A DNA stretch of 64,000 nt from positions 1-64,000 of the forward strand of contig WMKJ01000039.1 in the NCBI GenBank assembly GCA_009733715.1. The letters are read 5' to 3'. The position numbers and the translations under genes were made by a program. Each line of letters opens with the position of its first letter. The first letter of the stretch is position 1. Positions 11,086 through 22,354 of this stretch are shown piece by piece. The notes under the pieces are model-generated. The model made no database searches. It was not told the DNA's origin and saw only the letters and a list, made by a program, of their open reading frames with translations. The DNA comes from Herpomyces periplanetae (lineage: Eukaryota; Ascomycota; Laboulbeniomycetes; Herpomycetales; Herpomycetaceae).

Positions 11086-12576
11086 GCCATTGTGTACTTC
11101 AATGGCCCGTTTTGGCGAGCTGTGTTTCCAATGATCCCGAAATATCACATCAAGGTTATTTTGGGTTAATCTTCCAAAAAGCCCTGGCATGATTCAGCTG
11201 TTTCACCAACAATAATTGAATGAACTGGTATCGTTGGCCATGATTTACCAGTTCCAATATAGCGCTGCTATGATCGTCCGGTCATTGTTGCATGTTATCC
11301 TAACCTTGTATTCTGCAAGAGTAAGAGTATGATTTAGTCGTACAATCCCATACACGTATGCACACACTGGAAATAGCACACATGGCTTTAGTACTATATG
11401 TGCTAACTTAATCTTCACCAGTACCATTTTCGTGATGGCCAGATAATCAGAAAATATGGCGATATCGTTGCAAGGGTACATTTCTTAATATATGCATCCG
11501 ACAGATGTTTGCATTAGTATTGGTTCATTAGACTTTTGAGCATGACATACCGTTTTATATAGACCATTATGGTATATAGTTTAAACTTATATATATATGC
11601 ATATGTAATACTACAAATTCCTTTAACATCATTTTATAAATACCCTCGTATGTTACTCCTTCTGTTTCAGCGTTCTGATTCCTATATAAAGAATGTAAAT
11701 TTAGTTTATATTACAATCAATTAATTATACAAATAGTCCAATCACGTATTCGTACCATTAGTCTGCAGCAACTGAAAGCTATTGATTTGCAAGTAGCATT
11801 CTGATAAATTTTATTGAGTGGTTAGAAATGCTTGAAAAAACTTGTTCGTTAGGAGTAACTTCAAGCGCACCAATGGTAAATCCTGGCATATAGTTTGCTT
11901 GTAATTAACGAAATTATACGCTTTTGATGAATCGACACTGGTTTACTGGAGAAAATTCCATAATCCAATGATAACATTTATGTATAAACGCATTCGAAAT
12001 ATACCGTCTACCCACCGTGTAAACGGGTCATACCTGAAAACTTCTGGAAGAACATAAAATAAAATATGACAGGAAACATAACCAGATAAATTATACAAAG
12101 AGTCAGTACCTATCTACAATCCATAAACAATTTAATGATTCAAATAATTGTCGTAAATAAAGTTAATCGAAAGAACAATTTTCTCGCCGAAACGCAATTT
12201 TCGCTTAAAAGTTAAGACCGGTGGATAAATATTTATCCGTTCGGTAAAAAGTAAATCCGGTTGATTCGGCGGGGGAAAAGCGCGGGAGGATAGGATGAAC
12301 AGATCGTAGGCGGGTGGAATCGCGCATAAAACAGCAAAATTTAATTATTGAAAGAGAGAAACTTGTATGTTAAACTAGGCTACTCAAGAGGTCGGAAGGG
12401 ATTGAACATAGTAAGCTTGGAATTAGCTTGTGTACAAGTTGGCAAGTGTATAGATTAACAACGTTTACCAGAATATTGCATAGCCTCCAGTATACTTTAT
12501 TATTTTACTCGATAAGCATCCGAAAGTTGGCATTTTGCAAGGGTTCAACAAATCGTTTAATACAGGACTTGAAACT
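11086..12576. other. Intergenic region, AT-leaning, no gene recognised
   Basis: About 1.5 kb with short open frames only. Runs such as TATATATATATGCATATG near 11590 and generally low complexity mark it as non-coding. It should contain the promoter of the complex I subunit gene; a GC-richer island (about 12215-12320, with GGCGGGGGAAAAGCGCGGGAGG) sits 250-360 bases upstream of that start. Confidence 0.5.
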
Positions 12577-13051
12577 ATGCCGACACCTGAATCAGAGGCG
12601 TTTTTGCGCAAAAAGCCCAAAGTACCGCCGACATTTGATGGAGTAGACTACGAAGATCCAAAAGCGTTGACCGCAGCCAGGGACGCAATTCTTCGTGAGC
12701 AGTGGGTCAAGGCCATGATGGCGCGGCTAGTACGCAATGAATTAATTACATGCTACCAGCGGGAGGGGATTAATCACTTGGAAAATTGTAGTGCGCTACG
12801 CGGTGAGTAAATGCAGCTAAATGAGTAATGGGAATTAAACATCGGGGCTAATTATGAATATCTACCGAACAATCAAATGCGCACGGTCGCCCACCTACAC
12901 ATGGATATTGGGAAAACTTTGAATGTATAATTTATTTTAAATCTACGAGAGTGTAGAGAAATACATGGAACTACTTCCAGATACGAAGATAAAGGGATAT
13001 TTATTCGAACAACAGCATTACATTCCTAAGCCGAAAGAGGGGAAATCGTGA
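12577..13051 (+). CDS. Mitochondrial complex I 12 kDa subunit (NDUFB10/PDSW-related), two exons
   Basis: Join(12577..12802, 12957..13051) encodes 106 residues. Exon 1 begins MPTPESEAFLRKKPKVPPTF and continues DGVDYEDPKALTAARDAILR, which closely resembles the fungal 12.3 kDa NADH:ubiquinone oxidoreductase subunit. The GTGAG donor at 12803 and GTGTAG acceptor at 12956 restore the conserved C terminus EKYMELL and TKIKGYLFEQQHYIPK. The cysteines in LITCYQREGINHLENC (about 66-81) fit the twin-Cys pattern of intermembrane-space accessory subunits that are folded by the Mia40 route. The start at the internal ATG is preferred over one 42 bases upstream because family members begin there. Its presence implies a proton-pumping complex I. 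The 154-base intron is the longest inferred here. Confidence 0.9.
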
Positions 13052-14694
13052 TATAGCAAGTGCAGCAGTTTAGCATTATATCTAGCTCATTTTCACCTAT
13101 TGAAATAGCTCATGTTTCAAAGTCACTTCGGTTTTACATCATTGAATAAATGATTGGCGCGTTTAACTGATCTGTCGTAGACCTTTGGGGACATATATTG
13201 CCACATAGCAAATAGTTTAACGCGGACAAACGTTTAGCGCGTACGCGCTTGATCAACAGTAGAATCGTAACGAGCATGCTTAACACGGATGACCATTCTA
13301 ACCTGCTTATCGTGGGTGTAGCGGCGACATGAAAACTCGGGATATAGCAATGGGTTAATGTGTAAGTGGAGATATGCATCGGGAATGAATTATTCGGAAA
13401 AATCCCCTGTTGCAATTTAATGAAATGTCCGATTCGCCTGTAATTTGGTTGAACCATGTATTCCAGATAACCGATCCCACATACGAACATGGAGTTGCAT
13501 GGCTGAACTTTTATACATATTCCCGTATAAAAATACATGTGTTCGATGGCTCGCGCAAACACAGTCAAGTAGGGCATCTCTTTATCCTACAGGAGGTGTG
13601 TAAGGTGACATCCTGACATAACAGCGAACCTTGATGATCTAGCTAACCGAGAATGATGATTTTATACGCCAATGCTGTTAAATCGTGTTGGATAATTCGA
13701 CGCAGTACGACAACATATCGCATTCTATTCGATACGAAGAATCTTGCAAGTTAGCTTTTCTACGCGCATACGAGTCGGTGAACTGTATAAACGAGTAATG
13801 CTACGCTGTTCAGTGGAGCTAACCCTCTACGGTTTGATTAAACCTGTTTTCTCGACCAACAATTTATCCCCCAGGCTATTCTTTGAGCAAGCACATACAA
13901 CACTTGTAGGGGCAGGGTGAAAGTTAAAATGATCAATGTCGAACCACAGTATCCAGAAATCTTGCGCTGCCGCAATACACCGGTACTGATTACATAAAAG
14001 AAGCTTGTTACCTGGCTCAGTCAGACGCAGCGCGAACTCAGACAGAAAGACAAATTGGTTTGGGATAAGACGGTCTGCAATCATTTCTGTAAAGATTCAT
14101 CGACCTGCTAACTGGTCAGTGAAGAGAGTTTGAGAAGGTTGTTTAATAACTTTTTGATCGGACGAATGAAACAGCATATATATGTATAAGAATACTTCTA
14201 CGCATATATATTTACTACATGTTCACCTCAGGGAATTAATCGTACTCTTTAATACGGTACACGTTACGTGCAAATTTAACATTTTATATTTGTTAAGCGG
14301 TTAAAACCGTTCAATCGACTGGGCTTGTCATTTTACATAGGGCGTATTGATCATAAAATATAGAAGGCGAACAACTTTAACTAAACAGTTATTACCATCG
14401 ATTGAATAAATTTGTGTATACGCGCGTTCACCGGCTTTCACTATAATATATTGATTTCAGTACAGTTAACACTATCAGGAGCTAAAGGTACGACATTTGG
14501 GAGGGGATAGTTTACTCTAATATTCAGCGACAAAGGGTACGCTAAGTGTTAAATTGACCTTTGAAAGACCATATGAACTTACAAATTTTAGGTAAAAGTT
14601 CCTTTGCTCAATTATCCTTCCCGATAGGCTAACAAGATATTGTCCTATGATGTTTTAATAGGCTCCGCGTAACAAACCATAGGGGATTATATAG
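13052..14694. other. Intergenic region, no gene recognised
   Basis: About 1.6 kb with overlapping short open frames on both strands around 13134-13616 and 13827-14084. None shows a domain, signal peptide or consistent codon bias. The final 500 bases are AT-richer (TATATATATG near 14175) and should hold the PalC promoter. Confidence 0.45.
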
Positions 14695-16995
14695 ATGCCG
14701 TTTCCGTTTACCCTTCCTTCCACACAACGGGTTACTTTCGAGGCGTTTTTCTACTCGCCTTCACACACTCGATTGCCAGAAGAGTTAACGCGAAGGCGAG
14801 CTGCGCTATGTGAAAGTTTGGACAGGTATTCCCGGCAAACGGATGATGCCAAAATTTTGAATAGCTTACGGGACGTCCAGCGAACTACTCAAGAGTACAC
14901 TGCATACTTATATGCATTGGATGTCGCCGTTAATGGGGGTTGTGATAAACGAGTAGGCGGGGAAAGAATAGTGGTGGAAGTGAAGAAAGAATTAGTAGTA
15001 TATTGGAAGTCGACGCTAAATAATAGTAGCAGTACCTTGGAACAATCGGATGAACTTGGCTTTGTTCAATTGCGTGGAATTGAAGGTGAACTGGCGTTTG
15101 TCCTTACGCTATTAGGTCTTACGAATTCCCTACTAGCCAGATGTCAGCTCAATCTATGGTGGGATGATTTACATGCAAGACGGGATGAAGGGCAGCAAAC
15201 TGCCGTTACGGCATCGATAATGCGATTATACTTTGAAGCAAATGCGATACATGCAACCCTAGCAAATCGCATTAGTCGGACCCATGAACGATGGAGTTTA
15301 CTGAACGGAAAATTGAGTGGAGGTAGTGGCTATATCAAGGATAAAAAGTCATCTGCGTCATTTTCATCAACGGGTACGGCATCGGGTACAAGTGGTTATG
15401 ATGATCGATCAGTTTATACAAGCGATAGCGGTGCATGCAGCTCAATGGTTGTGGATGTACTACCCAATATGCAATGTGCACTTGCATCGTTGGCATTGGC
15501 GGAAGCTAGTTTAGTGTGCATGCTAAAAGATGATTTGATCACGGATATATTAAGTAGTGAAGCAGCAGATGATAAAATTGACGGTGGCGGCGGCGGCGGC
15601 GGCACGAAAACGGAAATACTTGGAGGCGCAAGTTTGTCGGGTGAAAGAGCGCACTTTTATACACGTCTTAGCCTTGCAGCGGGTGAAAGTGCAACTAAAG
15701 CACGAGAAAGTTTAATAGAAGCGTATAGTAGAGCTGGCGGAGACTCAGATGCTAAACCGGATGAAAGACTGATTGGATATGTCGAAGAACTGAGTAAAGC
15801 TGCCCACGGTAAAGCTTGTAGGTTCATGGGAATTGACGCTTACACTAAAGAGAGATTCGGGGAAGCTATTGGTTGGATAGAAGCAGGAATACAAGAAGTG
15901 CGTGGTGGATTAGATACATGTCGTAACGGGCTTTGGCGTGGGAGAGGACGAGGCCGGAGGGCTTATCTTTTCAAGGATGATTTCTTGGGTGATAATAATG
16001 GTGGTGGTAGAAATGGGATTGGATTACGGGCAAAAGGTTCAGTGAGCGGGGGTAAACACCGCATGTCGATTTCGTCGCTTCGGAAATCCGACGGTAGATG
16101 CGGTGCGACTAAACTACCCGGTCGGCTTAACTTGAATGATCGAAGTGGTAGTTTACCTGGTCCTGAGAAAGGGGCTTTAAGTTCATTGAATGAGGATACT
16201 AAAAGTGTACTGGGGTGGAAAGCGATAGGGGGTGGTGGTGGAAGTGGCGGGGTTATAGGTAAATCTAGATTGTTTGGACGATTATCTCTTTTTATCAAAA
16301 GGGGATTTGTGGGGGAACGGCGAGAAGTTGGCCATAAAGCGACGATTGGAAAAGTAGGCGCATCATGGAGTGTAGAATCGGGGAGTTTGCACGAATTATG
16401 TTTACTGGAAGAGTTGAAGAATAAATGGATGGAAGAAAACGACGAGGTAAGTCACTACAAAAATTTTCTTCGAAACAGATGAGGCGTCAAATGCAACGAC
16501 TAATGGGTTAATATACAGTTATATAAACAGGATATTCCATCTTATAGTACGTTAATGAATATCCTGCCAACAGGACGAGAGTATTACAAGCCTCAGGCAT
16601 TTGTGCAGCCGTGTTTAAGTGAGACGGGAGTAGCCGCTTTACGTGAACGGGCAAGGGTTGGGGAGAACTACGAAATTGATAATGACGATGGTGAACACGT
16701 GGGTTTAAGCGTTAGTTCAAAATTAGATGTCGATGTAGACATGAACAGAGTAACGAATTTGAACATAAGGGGTACTGGAAATGGCGGTCAAGTCATTGCG
16801 AAATCAGACAACCTTGATGGCAAGGGACTTACTACTATTGATAGAACATTGAACAGTGGAGTACGTGACGAAGTAAGTGGAATAGCTAGAGATACGAGAT
16901 GGTTAATTTTTACATGTGCATCGACAGTATCGTCCATGTCTACGTGCAGTTTGACGGCGACGGCAACTGGAGCGACTCACGAGTCGTGTGGATGA
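14695..16995 (+). CDS. palC: PalC-type BRO1-domain protein of the pH-response pathway, two or three exons
   Basis: Exon 1 (14695-16446, 584 codons) begins MPFPFTLPSTQRVTFEAFFY, the signature PalC start. A GTAAGT donor at 16447 and AAACAG acceptor at 16530 join it to DIPSYSTLMNILPTGREYYK PQAFVQP, matching the conserved PalC C-terminal motif. BRO1-domain features include RRAALCESLDRYSRQTDDAK, IEGELAFVLTLLGLTNSLLA, and YVEELSKAAHGKACRFMGID. PalC works with PalA and PalB at ESCRT-III-bearing membranes to activate PacC at alkaline pH. At 738 residues it is longer than usual (about 450-500 in the homologues I recall) because of low-complexity insertions: a poly-Gly run near 297-304, and Gly/Ser/Arg-rich stretches at about 405-545. 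A second donor GTAAGT at 16873 with acceptor CGACAG at 16927 would give an alternative end at 16954. Confidence 0.85.
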
Positions 16996-18667
16996 GCATG
17001 TAACTTGATTTAGGGTGGTCCTAAGGGATTGAAGTTTTACTTCACTACACAGTACCAAGCAAGGGGGATTGGTTTCGGCATATGTTTGAGTGAAATTCAA
17101 TGGAGTGAGGGAGGAGGATGCGGTTAGGCCAAGTGACGGGCGCAAGTGGAGTGAGCGTGCGCAAGCGTTAAGTGGATCGATGTAAGCCTGGCTGGTTGAA
17201 AATTTGCGTTGGGTAAGAATCCACCGGATAAGTGGATGGACTAGCTCGGGAACGTGCAGTGAAAAGGTAGACTAAGTGAAATACGGGTATGGATGTGGGT
17301 GTGTTCATGGGTATGATTGTAAGTATGGAAACGTCAGAATGCGTTTTTAGATGTATAGGTTAACTCAGGAGCTAGACGAGACGGGCACTGTGAGACGATA
17401 TGGAACGAGTGTCATGAGGGTATCTTATATCCAGAGGGGAAGGTATATACAAATTAAAAGATGATGAATTTGCGATTAAAAGGCGGACTTGAAGTTGTTT
17501 TATGGGATTGAACTTAAAAACAGGTGGGCGGGCGGTGCTTCAGTGGGAATATTTAATTTTAATAGAGTGAATGAGCATCGCACTTTCAGTACGGAAATAC
17601 AGTTAGATCAGGTAATGGAAGGAATTTAATGGCGCGTATTTAACCGTCTAGCTTAAATTCTCGTGTGATGATATGGTGGAGATGAGAGGCGGCGGCGGGG
17701 GCAGCGATAAAGGATTTCCTTCATCACATTTTGATGCAAGTTGTCAAAGCTAGATTGAGCTCTGTGAGTTGACTAGCTTGTGCATGTAATAACTTCAGAT
17801 TAACCTGTTCTGGTGCGGTGCATGCACAGTTACTTACAAACATACACGCACACGTTTACATACACCCTCTCAGTTACATTTGCGCCTGCACGCACGCACG
17901 CATTTACACTTCTTCATGCATACGCATGCGCACATATCCACACGAGTTAAAGCTATTTCATTACGCTGGAACGTTGAAGTTTTACGATTATTAGTGCGTT
18001 AAACTAATGCAACGTACGAATCAAATTGAGTGAAAACGAAATTGGGACAAGGTTAGTATAATACAAGGTTAAGTTGCAGATGTATATTGATGCTATACAT
18101 GAAGGATTCGTTGGTTAACGTTGGAGGGATAGGAAGAGAAATATTGGCTTGTTTTACGCGTACATGAAATTAGCTGAAGTGGTTGATACGTACGGTTACT
18201 GCAACAAGATAATTCGCTTAACCTTTAGTGTGCATGCTTATATGTGAGGAAGCTTATATTTGGTCAAATATTTGCGAAAGGCTAATCGAGAAAGAGTAGT
18301 TGAAGGAGAGCGAAGGTGTAAGTGATTGGCACGGTTGGGTACGTAGCGAGAGTAATACATTAAGAATTTGATCAGAATGGATTAATGGTACATATAGATA
18401 AATATATCGGAGAATAACCGTCGCATAGATTTGAGGCGAAACGAAACAAAGTTTAGGGGAGGAGGGGATTGTAGAAGACGGGACGAAAGTACGCTTATCT
18501 TGACGTATATGAAAAAAAGAAGAAAAAAACTCCCGTTGGGAAAGAGATTATCTTGACAGAAATTGTCCGGTGTAGTGAATCAGGTTTTTTTTTCATGGTG
18601 GGGGACTGGAAAGACACAATTACACCCACAATTAAGGCTGTACAGGTGGTGCAAATTTTCTACGGAC
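16996..18667. other. Intergenic region with CA-rich tract and purine-rich leader
   Basis: No gene is recognised. The stretch 17830-17945 is rich in CACGCA/CATACA-type units (including GCACGCACGCACGCA). From about 18420 the + strand turns strongly purine-rich (AAAAAAAGAAGAAAAAAACT at about 18511) and stays so into the next gene. An exon or 5' intron of the next gene may lie here, because its frame remains open upstream of the first ATG to about 18563. Confidence 0.45.
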
Positions 18668-21082
18668 ATGAAAACGAGACGGAAAGGCGAAGAAGTGAAA
18701 GGAGAATGGGATGGGGACGGGGAAACGGAGGGGGAAGGGGAGCTGGGAACAAAAACGAGATATATGGTGGAGGGAGGAATGGAATGGGAGAGTGGACGAG
18801 GACGAGATGATAAGTGGTTAGACAGACGAACAAGAAGAGTTGGAGGGAATGTAGGAAAGGTTAAAGTTGACAAGGTAACGGATGATTGGGAGGCGGGAAA
18901 AAGTGACGATAATATGCAAGAAAGTATGGGATGGGAAATAAATGGTATGGAAAGGATAAACAAGAGCAACGGTGCAGAGGGAAATCGAATTGGAAAAATT
19001 GTTCGAAATAAAGTTAAAGGAACAAATGGTAACAATAGTACACGAAGAAGAAAATCAAGATCTACAGAAGGTATTAACTTTGGATCAAGAGTACCAGGAC
19101 GGCGAAATATTGTGGGAAGTGGGAGTGGAAAAACGATTAGTTGGAGAAGTTCTGGAGATTGGAGTCAAAGTACTACTACAGGTGGAGAAGGCGGCGGGGG
19201 TAGAGGATCGGGAAGATATACACGGACAAGTTTTGGATCGATAGGTGGAAATCGGGCTAGTGAGGGATCGGGGCAATATTGTCAACGGGACTCATCGTGG
19301 AATTGTATTGGAAGAACTGAGGATAGTTCACCATTTTTATACGAAGAAGGCTCTCTTGAGCGGAACGAGAGAAAATTGGGCGAAACTTTGCCAGAAATCG
19401 GCGAAACGGGAATCGGGATTGGAAACGGGACAGATAAACGGGCGGGAACGTGGAATCGAAACTTCGGAACCGACACGGGAACCAGTGGAATCGGGATCGG
19501 CAGCGAGGAAAAATTCAGGTACATGCCGAAAAATTATTGGATGGACTCAAACAGCCGAAAAGTCAAATTCTCAGATGGGCAGGAACCGGTTTCAGTTCCC
19601 GCGAATCATGCTTCGTCTCATCTTCTACCAGGGATCCCTGTCGCAAACCACTCCCACGTTGAGAAATCGTGCTATGTTGAGGAAGTGCCGGTCAAGCATT
19701 ACCCAATTGGGAAAAGGAGATGTAAAAGGTGGTGCTGGTTTGTAGTGATGGTGATGATCATTATAATTCTGGGGATAATTGGAATTATTTTGGGAGTTAT
19801 CTTGGTCAAGCTTCGTAAAAGAGGAGGGGAATCCCCAAATGCAACTGTAACAAATCCGGGAAAAAGGAGTTCGTCTAATCAAATTCAATGGGCCTCAGTT
19901 CCAGGTTACCCTTCAATACCTTTGGGAATGATGATTGTCAAAGGCCGCAAGTTGGAAAAGTCGGTTGATGGTTGCGTTGATCCACGTACATTATGGAGCT
20001 GTTGGGCTAGTAAGGAGGAACAAAATGATCTTGAACCCTACCGTGGTGATGAACTTGTCTTTTTCTTGGAAATTAATCAACTTAAAACCTCCCCTAGTGG
20101 TACGGGAAATTCAGATCGTGAAATTATTTCCCCGGATGTTCTCCCACCTGTTAATTCTACATTTAATACTAACCTTAAAATAACCTCTTCTCCACAACCT
20201 CCTGACCTAGACGATCAAATATTTTTGGCTAAAACAACCGATAAAATGTCAAGTTATCCCCTCCAAGGTGAACAAACCCCCTTCATTATATCACTTTATT
20301 CATTACCCGAAATTCAGTCTCAATGGGTACGTGAGTCTCGCCAAAACTATCCTGGTTCCCCTTCGAAAATTTCCAAGCGTGAATTTTGGGACACTTTTCC
20401 CCCTTCTCCCGATCAAATTTCATCATTAAATGGAACTGTCAGACCCGGTAATCTCTTGCCCCGAACTATGCTTCAACAACCCCTTCGACTGTATAACAGA
20501 GGCAGTTCTGACGAGTATTACGGATTTTATAATTATTTCGATCGGGGGATCCTGCTCAAAAGTTTAGATACCGTCAACACAACAAATGATTCCTATAATC
20601 TACATGATGATCATGGTGGAAGTATACTTGACGCTGCTAGATGGTCTTGTCTCTGGAGACAAACTCGCCTCAGATTACAACTTTGGACTGCTACAATCAA
20701 TGAAACTGCCAAGTCTATCCCGAATTTTATTTCAAACTCAAATCATCCTAATTCTTCAATAAATGGTATCTCTCGTTTTTCCAAATCATTTCCTGATCTT
20801 CCCATACCAGCTAGCATAACAATTGATCGTCACGGTGGCACCCTCAATGGTAAAATGATCACTTGTTATCAAGTATCAACTGCCGGTATTCTCGTTCGAC
20901 AATCTGGAAAACTTCACGTTGAACAACGCGATTATTCCCTTCCAAGTGATCGCCAGTCTGCCCAAATCATTAATCCTTCGCGTGGTCCGTTTGAGAAAAC
21001 CCCTGTTAAGTTTCACGAAAACGGCCCCGGTGGAATCGACGGTGGTAATACTGGCTGTATATGTCGTTGGACCACGAGTTGA
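18668..21082 (+). CDS. One-pass membrane protein with conserved fungal Cys-containing ectodomain
   Basis: The frame runs from the first ATG at 18668 to TGA at 21082 (804 residues). Residues 1 to about 350 are Gly, Arg, Glu and Ser rich, low in complexity and probably cytosolic. KRRCKRWCW then leads into one very hydrophobic helix (about 356-381). The C-terminal ~425 residues form a Ser/Pro linker, then a domain with landmarks GCVDPRTLWSCW, QTPFIISLYSLPE, PLRLYNRGSSDEYYGFYNYFDR, WSCLWRQTRLRLQLWT, ITIDRHGG, and the ending GGIDGGNTGCICRW. I recall this pattern from a family of fungal membrane proteins often labelled glycoprotease-family or hypothetical; a protease role is not supported by anything visible. 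Several N-x-S/T sites lie outside the membrane helix. The true N terminus is uncertain; the frame is open upstream. Confidence 0.75.
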   Translation: MKTRRKGEEVKGEWDGDGETEGEGELGTKTRYMVEGGMEWESGRGRDDKWLDRRTRRVGGNVGKVKVDKVTDDWEAGKSDDNMQESMGWEINGMERINKSNGAEGNRIGKIVRNKVKGTNGNNSTRRRKSRSTEGINFGSRVPGRRNIVGSGSGKTISWRSSGDWSQSTTTGGEGGGGRGSGRYTRTSFGSIGGNRASEGSGQYCQRDSSWNCIGRTEDSSPFLYEEGSLERNERKLGETLPEIGETGIGIGNGTDKRAGTWNRNFGTDTGTSGIGIGSEEKFRYMPKNYWMDSNSRKVKFSDGQEPVSVPANHASSHLLPGIPVANHSHVEKSCYVEEVPVKHYPIGKRRCKRWCWFVVMVMIIIILGIIGIILGVILVKLRKRGGESPNATVTNPGKRSSSNQIQWASVPGYPSIPLGMMIVKGRKLEKSVDGCVDPRTLWSCWASKEEQNDLEPYRGDELVFFLEINQLKTSPSGTGNSDREIISPDVLPPVNSTFNTNLKITSSPQPPDLDDQIFLAKTTDKMSSYPLQGEQTPFIISLYSLPEIQSQWVRESRQNYPGSPSKISKREFWDTFPPSPDQISSLNGTVRPGNLLPRTMLQQPLRLYNRGSSDEYYGFYNYFDRGILLKSLDTVNTTNDSYNLHDDHGGSILDAARWSCLWRQTRLRLQLWTATINETAKSIPNFISNSNHPNSSINGISRFSKSFPDLPIPASITIDRHGGTLNGKMITCYQVSTAGILVRQSGKLHVEQRDYSLPSDRQSAQIINPSRGPFEKTPVKFHENGPGGIDGGNTGCICRWTTS

Positions 21083-22354
21083 CAGTTTCTTTAATATCTA
21101 AATATATTATACCTCAAATCTTCAATCATTCTGCTACCATACTCGTCATCCATTTACTAACCATACTTCTCCCACTTATTCCCCCTTCTGACCTCCAAAT
21201 TCTCTTCTGTATCTTTTAATCCTGTCTTGTTACTTTCATACTACTATACACGTTACATTGATTCTTCTTCCCTATTCATCTTTCATGAAATGTTAATCCT
21301 TTAGTCTAATGAGCCCTGTTCTCTTCTACCCCTTTACCATCTTAATTCCCTTGTTGGATGTTTTTCCCTTCCAGTAATTTGCATCCTGTACACCATTTAA
21401 TTGCGCGATTTGTGTATCATGTATACTAACAATTTTGCGCTGCCTAATTATCATGATTCTAGCTTTTAAGTCTCCACGGTAGTAATAATTGCGTAAATCC
21501 TCCCTCCCTCCTTTACTTATTCCTTAGTACCTTTCTCCGTCAAGTGAACTCATTTCTTACGTAGCCTAGTTCATACAATCATAATATTCAATCATCTAGC
21601 TAACCCTGACTTCATTTTCTTCTCTTACAATCTACTCGAATTAATTATTACTCTTCGTTAATAATTCAAGCTACTATTACGTCCTCATGCTATACTTTGC
21701 TTCTTCTCCTTTCTTCTTGTGTATCAAATATCCCTGTCCCTGTTAACTTTGATTAATCGCTTCACAATTTGATTTCCACATCTCCTAACCCGTCTTTACT
21801 CACAATCATCACCCTTCCTCTCCCTCCCTGTTCATCCATTATCGCTGCGCTAATACCGTTGTCATATCCACTCTTTGACTCCTGTTTATCATCTACCTCT
21901 CAATCTTTTAAACCCTTCTTCTTCTCTCTTCAGATGCTCGTTTTTCCTCGCCGTTCCCATCTCTTCGCCTCTCTCCAATGTCACTTTATTCAGTCTTTCT
22001 CCATTTACGCTTACCCACTCTTCAAGTACCGTCGTTTGTCAGTACTCTCTGACCCTTCGGTTCATTTTATTCTCTCCTCTTCCCTTCATCATACACTGTA
22101 TGGTGATCCTCCACCAATTCCCCGTTAACATTCCTACGCTACCATAGCCCTTTGTTTCTCTCATCTTTTATTTGCCCTGTAACAATTCGTTACGAGAAAT
22201 TTAGCCAACTTCGCCCCATTGTCGCCAAATTTATTTACAACATACTTACAATATTACTCGTCATAACTTTTACATTGGTCTTCTCGTTACATTAACCTTT
22301 GGCCCCTTCCCCTTCCCGCTTATTCTTTTGTCGGCTTGTTCATTTGCCATCAAT
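21083..22354. other. Pyrimidine-rich intergenic region
   Basis: About 1.3 kb, strikingly rich in C and T on the + strand (CTTCTTCTC, TCCCTCC repeats). Open frames here (such as 21769-22128) read as runs of Ser, Leu, Pro and Phe and are products of base composition, not of protein selection. It probably includes the promoter and leader of the following wall-protein gene. Confidence 0.5.

Noticed and set aside
13134-13616. Overlapping antiparallel frames of 147 and 68 codons
   Set aside because: No domain, signal peptide or codon bias in either, and no splice context; treated as chance.
21769-22147. 119- and 90-codon frames upstream of the wall-protein gene
   Set aside because: Amino acids reflect the CT-rich leader only; overlapping frames are open together.
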